Source of the DNA: UBA4363 sp002393965 | GTDB lineage: Bacteria; Bacteroidota; Bacteroidia; Bacteroidales; Paludibacteraceae | Assembly: GCA_946542925.1 (NCBI GenBank) | Contig: CAMNLA010000008.1 | Coordinates: 1 to 46,023 of the forward strand | Direction of reading: 5' to 3' | DNA: 46,023 bases | Shown here: piece by piece, positions 23,360-31,385 of the stretch | How the letters are laid out: each line of letters starts with the position of its first letter | Numbering within the stretch: position 1 is the first letter of the stretch | Made by a program: the position numbers and the translations under genes | The notes under the pieces: model-generated | What the model saw: only the letters and a program-made list of their open reading frames with translations | Told to the model about the DNA's origin: nothing | The model's database searches: none

Positions 23360-24724
23360 ATGAAAGAGATAAGAAGCCTGACGCTGCTACTGGTCCTATC
23401 GGTATGTGGCCTCGTTGCAGGAGAGACGAAACCGTCGGAGTCCCCGTATGCGGAAATCGTGAAAAACATCACGGGAGCGAAACGTCCGGAGAAGAAAGCC
23501 GTGAGCGTGACAGCGTTCGGAGCCAAGGGGGACGGGACGAGCGACTGCAAACCTGCCTTTGACAAAGCGATGCGCAAAGCGAAGAAACAGGGCGGCATGC
23601 ACTTGAGAGTGCCTCGCGGCACGTACTACATCAAGGGTCCGATCCATCTGGAGAGCAATGTATGGCTCGAACTGGAAGAGGGATCGGTGCTGAAATTCTC
23701 GCCCGACCCGAACCACTATCCGACGGTGAACACCTCGTGGGAGGGTACGTTCGTCATGAATCACAGCCCATTCATACGCGGATACGAGGTTGAGAACGTA
23801 ACCATCAGCGGTAAGGGTCTGATAGACGGCAACGCCATGACGACGTTCAGCACGTGGCGTGCGAAGCAGGAGGACGACAAACAACTGAGCCGTCAGATGA
23901 ACCACCGTCACACTCCCGTGAGCGAGCGGGTATTCGGCAAAGGTCATTACCTGCGTCCTCAACTGGTACAATTCTACAACTGTCGCGGCATCACCATCGA
24001 GGGTGTCAGTATCACGAACTCGCCATTCTGGTGTATCCACCTACTGCGGTCGGACAACATCATATGCCGCAGTCTGAAATACAACGCCAAGCTGGTGAAC
24101 AACGACGGCATTGACCCTGAAAGTTCGTCCAACATCCTGATTGAGGACATCGACTTCGACAACGGAGACGACAACGTGGCCATCAAATCGGGTCGGGACG
24201 ACGACGGGCGTCAGGACGGCAAGGCGAGCGAGAACATCATCATCCGCAAATGCCGATTCAAAGGTCTGCACGGGGTGGTAATCGGCAGTGAGATGTCGGG
24301 CGGCGTGAGGAACGTATGGGTGGACTCATGCACGGCCTCGGGTTACTGCAAGCGAGGCATCTACATCAAGACCAATCCGGACCGCGGTGGAGAGATACGC
24401 AACATCAACGTCACGAACACGCGTTTCGAAGACGTAGAAGATCTGTATCTGGCGACCTCACAATACGCCGGAGAGGGGAAAGACAGCCAGCACTTCACGG
24501 TCATAGAGGGGCTGAAAGTGGACGGGCTCTCGTGCCGAAAAGCCAAGCGAGGCGGGCTGATACTGGACGGTACGGAAGCCGAACCAATCCGTAATGCGGA
24601 GTTCCGGAACGTCACGATAGAGGAAACCCCTATCGGCATCTCATTCAACCGAACGGAAGGCGTTGTACTACAGGACTGCAACATAGGCGGACGGGTGGAA
24701 AGCGTACCGACAATGGCAAAATAA
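23360..24724 (+). CDS. Glycoside hydrolase family 28 (polygalacturonase-like)
   Basis: A 454-residue secreted enzyme starting MKEIRSLTLLLVLSVCGLVAG, a signal peptide. The core is a right-handed parallel beta-helix beginning VTAFGAKGDGTSD. GH28 active-site features are present: NNDGID (D249, D252), NGDDN (D270, D271), GLHGVVIG with H304, and R332/K337 in KRGIYIKT. The family hydrolyses alpha-1,4-galacturonan or related pectin chains. The longer frame upstream (from 23084) overlaps the tRNA and is excluded. With kdgK, eda and the hexuronate-type transporter downstream, it fits a pectin-use programme, although other genes intervene. Confidence 0.9.
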   Translation: MKEIRSLTLLLVLSVCGLVAGETKPSESPYAEIVKNITGAKRPEKKAVSVTAFGAKGDGTSDCKPAFDKAMRKAKKQGGMHLRVPRGTYYIKGPIHLESNVWLELEEGSVLKFSPDPNHYPTVNTSWEGTFVMNHSPFIRGYEVENVTISGKGLIDGNAMTTFSTWRAKQEDDKQLSRQMNHRHTPVSERVFGKGHYLRPQLVQFYNCRGITIEGVSITNSPFWCIHLLRSDNIICRSLKYNAKLVNNDGIDPESSSNILIEDIDFDNGDDNVAIKSGRDDDGRQDGKASENIIIRKCRFKGLHGVVIGSEMSGGVRNVWVDSCTASGYCKRGIYIKTNPDRGGEIRNINVTNTRFEDVEDLYLATSQYAGEGKDSQHFTVIEGLKVDGLSCRKAKRGGLILDGTEAEPIRNAEFRNVTIEETPIGISFNRTEGVVLQDCNIGGRVESVPTMAK

Positions 24725-24843
24725 GTCCTGAACAATCGGAAAAACACGATTGAAAAATACTATCAATCAATAAATTAGAAATATTCGGTGAATTTGGTAG
24801 AATAAAACGTAAATTTCGTTTATCCCTGTTCGGAGAACCACTA

Positions 24844-24851
24844 TAAATTTG
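24844..24851 (+). promoter_or_regulatory. -7 promoter box upstream of candidate small RNA / lipoprotein gene
   Basis: TAAATTTG fits TAnnTTTG. The expected -33 position is weak. Transcription would start near 24858. Confidence 0.45.
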
Positions 24852-24857
24852 CAACTG

Positions 24858-24965
24858 CAATTATAACCCAGAGAGTTAGAATTGTAAGATTTCATAGTTG
24901 TTTCTTTTTTTATAGTTGTTCGAAGAGACAGGGTAAAGTTGGGAAACTTAACCCTGTTTCGTTTT
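24858..24965 (+). ncRNA. Candidate small RNA or attenuating leader
   Basis: Downstream of the -7 box lies a 10-bp hairpin with one mismatch (24858-24867 with 24875-24884), a linker with a direct repeat ATAGTTGTT (24894-24902 and 24912-24920), and an intrinsic terminator (arms 24928-24940 and 24945-24957, one mismatch, then TTTCGTTTTTTT). The terminator ends about 20 nt before the start codon of the lipoprotein at 24984. It could be a self-contained RNA of about 105 nt or a leader that controls the lipoprotein-copA operon by attenuation. Confidence 0.5.
24928..24957 (+). terminator. Intrinsic terminator before the lipoprotein gene
   Basis: Thirteen-base arms with one mismatch, a GGGA loop and a T-rich tail. 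It could also end read-through from the GH28 gene; the rest of 24725-24843 shows nothing recognisable. Confidence 0.7.
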
Positions 24966-24983
24966 TTTATTTATACAACACGC

Positions 24984-25409
24984 ATGAATCGAAAAATGAC
25001 ACACATCGTACGAATCCTCATTACAGGAGTGCTCCTCCTATCAATCAGCGGCTGTGCCACACAGCGTCCGGAAAGTCCCTACTACCTAAGCAAGCGAGAT
25101 GCGCACAACCATCAGGAAAAGAAAATCGTAGAGAGCTACAACCAGTTGGTGGCAGACTACACAACCGTGTTGAACGACGAGGGAGCCGGTCTGACGGCCA
25201 ACACCCTGAACACATACAGCAAGAACCTGAAAGACTTCGCGGAGAGGGTAGGCAGCGCCACCCTGAACAAGGAGATCAGCTACGGGCTATCCACAAAAAT
25301 AAAGAACAACCTGCGAAGCATGGGGACCGACCTGGTCAAGAAAGTGAAGGAAAAGTTACCGATAGCGCCAGACATAGTCCCCATGATAAAAGGTCTGATG
25401 GAACTGTGA
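24984..25409 (+). CDS. Lipoprotein of unknown function
   Basis: A 141-residue protein with a lipoprotein signal: MNRKMTHIVRILITGVLLL then SISGC, so the lipidated cysteine is about residue 26. The mature part is polar and mainly helical (KRDAHNHQEKKIVESYNQLV; later LVKKVKEKL) with no recognised domain. The start at 24984 is preferred over the longer frame because that frame begins inside the terminator hairpin. A slightly later Met (24996) is also possible. It ends 13 bp before the copper ATPase gene, so it is probably in the same operon; an envelope role in copper handling is only a guess. Confidence 0.7.
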   Translation: MNRKMTHIVRILITGVLLLSISGCATQRPESPYYLSKRDAHNHQEKKIVESYNQLVADYTTVLNDEGAGLTANTLNTYSKNLKDFAERVGSATLNKEISYGLSTKIKNNLRSMGTDLVKKVKEKLPIAPDIVPMIKGLMEL

Positions 25410-25422
25410 GAAGGGTGGTGTC

Positions 25423-27873
25423 ATGAACCGAAAAGAACGATTCCCCGTCCGGGGCATGACCTGTGCCGCATGCAGCGCACACGTCGGCAAAGCACTGCGA
25501 GGCGTCGCGGGAGTTGAAAAAGTCGGCGTAAACCTTGCCACGAACACGGCAAGCGTAGAATACGATTCCCGACGATGCGGAGCGGAACAACTGCGAGACG
25601 CCGTGCGGGAGGCAGGTTATGACCTGATAATCGACAAACGGGACGAAGAAGAAGCGGAACGAGAAGAAGAGCGTCATCACCAACGGATGATACGCTCCGT
25701 CATCGGTGCCACGCTGACAGCCGCAACCGTGTTCGTACTGAGCATGCGCTACGGCGGAGAGGCATGGTCGGGCTGGGTGCAGATGGTACTTGCCGCAGCG
25801 TCGATGATCCTATTCGGAAGGGAATTTCACCTGAACGCCCTACGGCAGGCGCGCCACGGGACATCGAACATGGACACCCTCGTCTCCGTCAGCACGACCG
25901 TAGCCTTCGCCTTCAGCACCTTCAACCTGATGTGGCCGGAGGTGTGGGAGCAGCATGGTCTGCAGGCGCACCTCTACTACGAAAGCGTCACGATGATCAC
26001 CGCCTTCATCCTCATCGGACGCACACTGGAGCACCGAGCCAAGCGACGCACAACAGAGGCACTGAGGAGCCTTCAGGACCTGCGTCCGCAGGTAGCACAT
26101 GTGGTCGATGAAGACGGAAGAGAGGAAGACAAGCCAGCGGAGGCGCTGAGAAACGGAGAGCGGATGATCGTGCGGTCCGGAGAACGGATTGCTGCCGACG
26201 GTGTGGTGGAAAGCGGCACGACCTACACAGACGAGTCGATGCTGAGCGGCGAATCAAATGCCGTATTCAAAGAGAAAGGCAGCAAAGTCTATGCCGGCAC
26301 ACTGAATCAGAACGGTACCATACGCATACGCATCACACAATCCGGCGAAGAGACCGTCCTGTCGGACATTGTCCGCCTGATGCAGGAAGCCCAGGGGAGT
26401 CGTGCCCCGATAGAGAAGCTAGTGGACAAAATAGCTTCCGTCTTTGTACCTCTTATCATCCTACTGTCGATCCTCACCCTGGTCACGTGGTTGCTGCTGG
26501 ATCCGGAGGAGGGGCTGACGAGGGGCATCCTGTCGATGGTCAGCGTGCTGATCATTGCCTGTCCGTGCTCACTGGGCCTTGCCACACCGACCGCCGTCAT
26601 GGTCGGAATCGGTCGCGGAGCCAAAGAGGGGCTATTGATCAAAGATGCGGAAGCGCTGGAAACAGCGCGGAAGATTGACGTGATCGTCCTGGACAAGACC
26701 GGCACCCTCACCAACGGTCAACCGAGAGTCACCGAATGGGAATGGCACGCAAAAGAAGAGGAAAGAAAACGGATGACGGACATTCTCCACGCCATGGAGC
26801 AACTCTCGTCCCACCCGAACGCCAAAGCCATCCTGACACACATACAAAAAGAGCAGGAGCCACAGAAGGTCACAGTCAGCGACTATAAAGACCATCCGGG
26901 GAAAGGCATCACGGCACAGGTGGAGGGACACCGGTGTATTGCAGGCAACAAAGCCCTGATGATGGATGAAGGCATCGAATTCATTCCAAAGAAGGGCACC
27001 ATCTACTTTGCCATAGACGGGAAAATCGTTGCCAGCCTAAAAGCGGAAGACACCGTCAAATCCACAGCAGGAAGAGCCATAGAAGAGCTCAAGAACAGCG
27101 GGAGAAGAGTCGTGATGCTGACGGGAGACAGCCGTGAAAGTGCCGAACGCATTGCACGGGAGGCAGGCATCGAAGAGACGAGAGCCGAAGCTTTGCCACA
27201 GGAAAAGGAACGGCTACTGCGCCAACTGCAGTCAGAGGGAATGAAATGTGCCATGATCGGAGACGGCATCAACGACAGTGTCGCCATGGCACGTGCGGAC
27301 CTGTCCGTTGCCATGGGAAACGGCAGTGATATTGCCATCCACACGGCAATGGTAACCATCGTCAGTGGCGATCTGAGAAAGATCGGGGCACTAGTGCGCC
27401 TGTCGGAAGCGACGGTACGTACCATACGGGAGAACCTATTCTGGGCCTTTCTGTACAACGTGACAGCCATCCCGATAGCCGCCGGCGTGCTGTATCCACT
27501 CTGTGGGGTGCTGATCAGTCCGATGGTCGGAGCCGCTGCCATGGCCTGTTCGTCGGTGAGCGTTGTACTCAATTCCCTTCGTCTAAACCGTCGGAACGTC
27601 ACCCTACCCCATAGAAAAAACACAGAAAAAAGACAAGAAAAACAACCTAAACAGGTAATTATGAAAAAAACCTTGAAAGTAAGCGGCATGATGTGTCAGC
27701 ACTGCCGTACAAGAGTAGAAAATGCACTGAACAGCATTGAAGGAGTCAAAGCAAGCGTTACGCTGGAACCCCCAGTAGCCGAAATCGAAAGCGAACGAGA
27801 CGACCTTACGACGGACTCGTTGCAAAAACTATTGAACGAAAAAGCGGGAGAGGGTTATACTCTATCGGAATGA
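25423..27873 (+). CDS. copA: Copper-type P1B ATPase fused to a C-terminal CopZ-like HMA domain
   Basis: An 816-residue heavy-metal transporter. An N-terminal HMA domain has GMTCAAC (C14, C17). The pump core shows the TGES-equivalent SGES loop, ACPCSLGLATPT (CPC at 380-382), DKTGTLT with phosphorylated D424, SHPNA, and GDGINDS. The last helices carry YN and MACSSVSVV, the copper signature. After the final helix and a Lys/Arg/Gln-rich linker (about 733-746) a second HMA domain begins MKKTLKVSGMMCQHC (747-761), which looks exactly like a free copper chaperone. It exports Cu(I) from the cytoplasm. The internal Met codon at 27661 has AGG upstream and could also start a separate chaperone. Confidence 0.92.
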   Translation: MNRKERFPVRGMTCAACSAHVGKALRGVAGVEKVGVNLATNTASVEYDSRRCGAEQLRDAVREAGYDLIIDKRDEEEAEREEERHHQRMIRSVIGATLTAATVFVLSMRYGGEAWSGWVQMVLAAASMILFGREFHLNALRQARHGTSNMDTLVSVSTTVAFAFSTFNLMWPEVWEQHGLQAHLYYESVTMITAFILIGRTLEHRAKRRTTEALRSLQDLRPQVAHVVDEDGREEDKPAEALRNGERMIVRSGERIAADGVVESGTTYTDESMLSGESNAVFKEKGSKVYAGTLNQNGTIRIRITQSGEETVLSDIVRLMQEAQGSRAPIEKLVDKIASVFVPLIILLSILTLVTWLLLDPEEGLTRGILSMVSVLIIACPCSLGLATPTAVMVGIGRGAKEGLLIKDAEALETARKIDVIVLDKTGTLTNGQPRVTEWEWHAKEEERKRMTDILHAMEQLSSHPNAKAILTHIQKEQEPQKVTVSDYKDHPGKGITAQVEGHRCIAGNKALMMDEGIEFIPKKGTIYFAIDGKIVASLKAEDTVKSTAGRAIEELKNSGRRVVMLTGDSRESAERIAREAGIEETRAEALPQEKERLLRQLQSEGMKCAMIGDGINDSVAMARADLSVAMGNGSDIAIHTAMVTIVSGDLRKIGALVRLSEATVRTIRENLFWAFLYNVTAIPIAAGVLYPLCGVLISPMVGAAAMACSSVSVVLNSLRLNRRNVTLPHRKNTEKRQEKQPKQVIMKKTLKVSGMMCQHCRTRVENALNSIEGVKASVTLEPPVAEIESERDDLTTDSLQKLLNEKAGEGYTLSE

Positions 27874-27950
27874 GTCTGCCACAAAAAAGGAGACAAACAC
27901 TATCCAAACAAAAAAAACAATCAGAAAGGAGAAAAAAAAAGAAGAAATAC

Positions 27951-27958
27951 TATCTTTG
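27951..27958 (+). promoter_or_regulatory. -7 promoter box for kdgK
   Basis: TATCTTTG, 58 bp before the start at 28017. It excludes the longer frame that opens at 27870. Confidence 0.6.
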
Positions 27959-28016
27959 TGGAATAAAGCGAAAACACAATATCATTATTTATAAACAAAC
28001 ATTAAAACCAAAACAC

Positions 28017-29039
28017 ATGGCAAAAGTCGTAACATTGGGTGAGATCATGTTGAGATTGTCACCAGAAGCTAACAGAAGATTCGTTCAGGCTGAGAAGTTT
28101 GAAGTTATCTATGGTGGCGGCGAAGCAAACGTTGCAGTCAGCGCAGCCAACTACGGACACGAAGCATATTTCGTAACCAAACTTCCGAAACACGAAATCG
28201 GCCAGTCTGCAGTAAACGCACTTCGCAAATACGGAGTAAAGACGGATTTCATTGCCCGTGGCGGTGATCGCGTAGGTATCTACTATGCAGAAACGGGAGC
28301 ATCCATGCGACCATCCAAGGTTATCTACGACCGTGCTAATTCAGCCATCGCAGAGGCTGATCCATCGGACTTTGACTTCGATGCTATCATGAAGGGCGCA
28401 CAGTGGTTCCACTGGTCTGGTATTACGCCTGCTATCTCCGACAAGGCTGCAGAGTTGACAAAGCTAGCCTGCGAGGCTGCGAAGCGCAATGGCGTAACGG
28501 TATCTGTTGACCTGAACTTCCGCAAGAAGCTCTGGACATCGGAGAAAGCACAGTCTATCATGAAGCCTCTGATGAAGTATGTCGACGTATGCATCGGCAA
28601 CGAGGAGGACGCTGAGCTTTGCCTTGGTTTCAAGCCAGACGCAGACGTTGAAGGTGGCAACACGGACGCAAAGGGTTACGAAGGCATCTTCAAGGGCATG
28701 ATGCAGGAGTTCGGATTCAAGTATGTCGTTTCCACGCTGCGTGAGTCCCTTTCTGCGACTCACAACGGATGGAAGGCCATGATCTACAACGGCAAGGAAT
28801 TCTATGTTTCGAAGCGCTACGACATCATGCCTATCATCGACCGTGTAGGTGGTGGTGACTCCTTCTCTGGAGGTCTTATCCACGGTCTGCTCACAAAGGG
28901 CAATCAGGGTGAGGCTCTTGAGTTTGCAGTAGCAGCTTCTGCACTGAAGCACACCATTAACGGAGACTTCAACCTCGTATCGGTAGAAGAGGTTGAGAAC
29001 CTGGCTGGTGGTTCTGCAAACGGACGTATCCAAAGATAA
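28017..29039 (+). CDS. kdgK: 2-Keto-3-deoxygluconate kinase (PfkB family)
   Basis: A 340-residue PfkB-type sugar kinase. The substrate-binding GGGEANVA is at 33-40 and the ATP/catalytic signature VGGGDSFSGG at 277-286 with base D281. It phosphorylates 2-keto-3-deoxygluconate to KDPG in galacturonate and glucuronate breakdown. The assignment to KDG rather than another sugar is supported by the adjacent KDPG aldolase and hexuronate-type transporter. A strong hairpin follows the stop codon. Compared with the genes before it, codon use shifts to a regular, highly-expressed style. Confidence 0.88.
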   Translation: MAKVVTLGEIMLRLSPEANRRFVQAEKFEVIYGGGEANVAVSAANYGHEAYFVTKLPKHEIGQSAVNALRKYGVKTDFIARGGDRVGIYYAETGASMRPSKVIYDRANSAIAEADPSDFDFDAIMKGAQWFHWSGITPAISDKAAELTKLACEAAKRNGVTVSVDLNFRKKLWTSEKAQSIMKPLMKYVDVCIGNEEDAELCLGFKPDADVEGGNTDAKGYEGIFKGMMQEFGFKYVVSTLRESLSATHNGWKAMIYNGKEFYVSKRYDIMPIIDRVGGGDSFSGGLIHGLLTKGNQGEALEFAVAASALKHTINGDFNLVSVEEVENLAGGSANGRIQR

Positions 29040-29046
29040 TTTTGCT

Positions 29047-29081
29047 GGTCGGCTGAATTCGTTTCAGCCGACCGCTTTTTT
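29047..29081 (+). terminator. Hairpin terminator between kdgK and eda
   Basis: A perfect 11-bp stem (GGTCGGCTGAA 29047-29057 with 29063-29073), a TTCGT loop and a T-run. No TAnnTTTG box was seen between it and eda, so expression of eda needs read-through or processing here. Confidence 0.8.
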
Positions 29082-29109
29082 ATAAAAACATTCATTTTCA
29101 ATCAATAAA

Positions 29110-29778
29110 ATGGCAAAATTTGATAAGTTCCAGGTGATGGCTAAGATTGCCGCCGCACCTATGGTTCCTGTTTTCTATAACAAGGATGTTGACGTCTGCA
29201 AGAACGTCGTAAAGGCTTGTTACGATGGCGGTGTCCGTGCATTTGAGTTCACAAACCGCGGTGACTTCGCACATGAAGTTTTTGCAGAATTGAGCAAGTG
29301 GGCCAGCAAGGAGTGTCCTGAATTGGCTCTGGGTATCGGATCAGTCGTTGACGCTCCGACCGCATCTCTTTACATTCAGCTTGGTGCGAACTTCATCGTA
29401 GGTCCGCTGTTCAACCCAGATGTAGCAGTAGTGTGCAACCGTCGTTGCGTTACTTATTGTCCTGGTTGCCTGACCCCATCGGAGATCGGCAAGGCTCAAG
29501 AAGTTGGTTGTGACTTCACAAAGGTATTCCCTGGCGATGTTGTAGGTCCGAACCTAGTTAAGGGTCTCATGGCTCCGATGCCATGGTCCAAGATCATGGT
29601 TACCGGTGGTGTGGCACCTGAGAAGGAGAATCTCGAGAAGTGGTTCGCTGCCGGCGTGTTCTGCGTAGGTATGGGTTCCAAACTCTTCCCTAAGGACAAG
29701 GTTGCAGCACAGGACTGGGCATATGTAACAAACAAGTGCAAGGAGTGCTTTGAGGTTATCAATGCCATCCGCAAATAA
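29110..29778 (+). CDS. eda: KDPG / 4-hydroxy-2-oxoglutarate aldolase
   Basis: A 222-residue class I aldolase of the KDPG family. It has AFEFTNRG with E46 and R50, GSVVDAPTASLYIQLGA, FIVGPLFNPDV, the Schiff-base lysine K138 in DFTKVFPGD, and VTGGVAPE near the C-terminal phosphate site. It splits KDPG into pyruvate and glyceraldehyde 3-phosphate, the step after KdgK. It lies between kdgK and the transporter, with a stem-loop in each gap. The length is typical. Confidence 0.92.
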   Translation: MAKFDKFQVMAKIAAAPMVPVFYNKDVDVCKNVVKACYDGGVRAFEFTNRGDFAHEVFAELSKWASKECPELALGIGSVVDAPTASLYIQLGANFIVGPLFNPDVAVVCNRRCVTYCPGCLTPSEIGKAQEVGCDFTKVFPGDVVGPNLVKGLMAPMPWSKIMVTGGVAPEKENLEKWFAAGVFCVGMGSKLFPKDKVAAQDWAYVTNKCKECFEVINAIRK

Positions 29779-29791
29779 AAACTGAAATTAC

Positions 29792-29843
29792 TGACGAGTT
29801 ACGGATTGTCTAAAAAACGGCATGACGGTAACTCGTCATTTTT
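29792..29843 (+). terminator. Hairpin terminator between eda and the transporter gene
   Basis: A perfect 11-bp stem (TGACGAGTTAC 29792-29802 with 29828-29838) and TTTTT. The 25-nt loop is unusually large for a terminator. No promoter was seen downstream of it. Confidence 0.65.
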
Positions 29844-29867
29844 AAATAACCTTAAATTCTTTAATTT

Positions 29868-31271
29868 ATGGCAGATGTAAAAACTGTAACAGAGAAAATC
29901 GGCAAATACCGCTGGACCTTTGCGGCTCTCCTGCTTTTCTCTACTACAATCAACTACATGGACCGAAACGTCATCGGTTTCCTGAAAGACTACATGTGTT
30001 CAGCAGAAGGCTTTGGCTGGACTTCACAGCATTTCTCCTACCTGACTTCTATTTTCACATTGTTCTATGCTGGATTTACACTTGTAGCAGGCTGGATAAT
30101 CGACAAAGTGGGAACTAAGATTGGTCTTGCGGCTTCTCTTATTCTCTGGTCAGTGGCTGGAATTTTGAGCGCATTCATGGGCAAGTCTCTTGGAGCTCAT
30201 TGTGCAGCTCGTTCGCTCTTCGGCGCAGGTGAAGCAGGTAACTTCCCTTCGTCGATTAAGGCCGTAGCAGAGTGGTTCCCAAAGAAGGAGCGTGCTTTGG
30301 CTACTGGTATCTTCAATTCAGGATCTAACATCGGTGCAATGATATGCGCCATCTTCGTGCCTTGGTGCTTGCTCACTTGGAATGATCAGAACCTCTTTCT
30401 CGGACTGCACGGATGGCAGATGGCATTCATCATCACCGGTCTTATTGGTTTCATCTGGCTTATCTTCTGGGGTAAGATTTACAAGTCTCCAAAGCAAAAG
30501 TTGGCTGAAGGAGTAATCTCTCAGGCTGAGTTTGACTACATCAACAGCGATGCTGATGACAAAGCAGCTGCAGAGAGCGGCGACGACCAGGGTTCTGTTT
30601 CATGGGGCAAGATGCTTACTTACAAGCAGACATGGAGTTTCGCTTGGGGTAAGTTTATGACAGATGGTATATGGTGGTTCCTCCTCTTCTGGTTGCCTAC
30701 TTACGTTAAGCAGCAGTTCTGCGAAAATATGACTCCAGAAGACACTGCATATACAGTTATGATCACCAACTTCATCGTATTCGGTGTTGCTATCGTAGGT
30801 TCTGTTTACGGCGGTTCTATTCCATTGACTCTTATGAACAAGGGTTGGGAGACTTACAAGGCAAGAATGACTTCGCTTCTTATGATCGCAGTTGTTCCAT
30901 TGCTTCTTCTCCTTACTCAGACAGCAGCAGGCGCAGAAGGAATGATAGGACTTGTTCTTGCTATCACAATCATCTCGCTTGCAGGTGCAGCTCACCAGGC
31001 TTGGTCAGCAAACTTGTTCTCAACCGTTTCTGACATGTTCCCTAAGAAGGCTGTAGGTACTGTTACTGGTATCGGTACTGCAATGGGAGGTCTTGGTGGC
31101 GTATTGGTACAATTGTTAGCTGGAAAGTGTGAAGCTTGGTCAATTGCTACTACTGGTAATTCTGCAACAGGATATTTGATTATGTTCTCAGTTTGCGCAT
31201 TCGCATATCTTTTGGCTTGGGGTGGCATGAAGTTGCTCGTTCCTAAGTTCCAAAAAATCACAGATCTCTAA
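29868..31271 (+). CDS. MFS transporter, hexuronate (ExuT-like) type
   Basis: A 467-residue major facilitator with twelve predicted helices. Helix 1 has the anion-cation-symporter signature TTINYMDRNVIGF (about 26-38), loop 2-3 has GWIIDKVGTKIG, and helix 4-5 has GAGEAGNFPSSIKAVAEWFPKKERALATGIFNSG (split here by family convention), typical of ACS members that carry galacturonate or glucuronate. Its place after kdgK and eda supports uronate import across the inner membrane. A strong terminator follows, so it is the last gene of the cluster. Confidence 0.85.
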   Translation: MADVKTVTEKIGKYRWTFAALLLFSTTINYMDRNVIGFLKDYMCSAEGFGWTSQHFSYLTSIFTLFYAGFTLVAGWIIDKVGTKIGLAASLILWSVAGILSAFMGKSLGAHCAARSLFGAGEAGNFPSSIKAVAEWFPKKERALATGIFNSGSNIGAMICAIFVPWCLLTWNDQNLFLGLHGWQMAFIITGLIGFIWLIFWGKIYKSPKQKLAEGVISQAEFDYINSDADDKAAAESGDDQGSVSWGKMLTYKQTWSFAWGKFMTDGIWWFLLFWLPTYVKQQFCENMTPEDTAYTVMITNFIVFGVAIVGSVYGGSIPLTLMNKGWETYKARMTSLLMIAVVPLLLLLTQTAAGAEGMIGLVLAITIISLAGAAHQAWSANLFSTVSDMFPKKAVGTVTGIGTAMGGLGGVLVQLLAGKCEAWSIATTGNSATGYLIMFSVCAFAYLLAWGGMKLLVPKFQKITDL

Positions 31272-31298
31272 GAGAAAAACGGACCATATCATTAAAGA

Positions 31299-31340
31299 AA
31301 ACAGGTGTTGAAACAGGAACTTTCAACGCCTGTTTTTTTT
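31299..31340 (+). terminator. Intrinsic terminator of the kdgK-eda-transporter cluster
   Basis: A 15-bp stem with one G-U pair (31299-31313 with 31321-31335), a 7-nt loop and eight T residues. Confidence 0.9.
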
Positions 31341-31371
31341 CGTTATGCTTATATAATAGAGCACAAAATAC

Positions 31372-31379
31372 TATATTTG
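31372..31379 (+). promoter_or_regulatory. -7 promoter box upstream of the TonB-receptor leader
   Basis: TATATTTG fits TAnnTTTG. Transcription would begin near 31386, about 540 nt before the receptor start codon. Confidence 0.5.
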
Positions 31380-31385
31380 CATCCT

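Noticed and set aside
27870..28016. Extended start of kdgK overlapping copA
   Set aside because: The extension is Lys-rich, non-family sequence and contains the kdgK -7 box.
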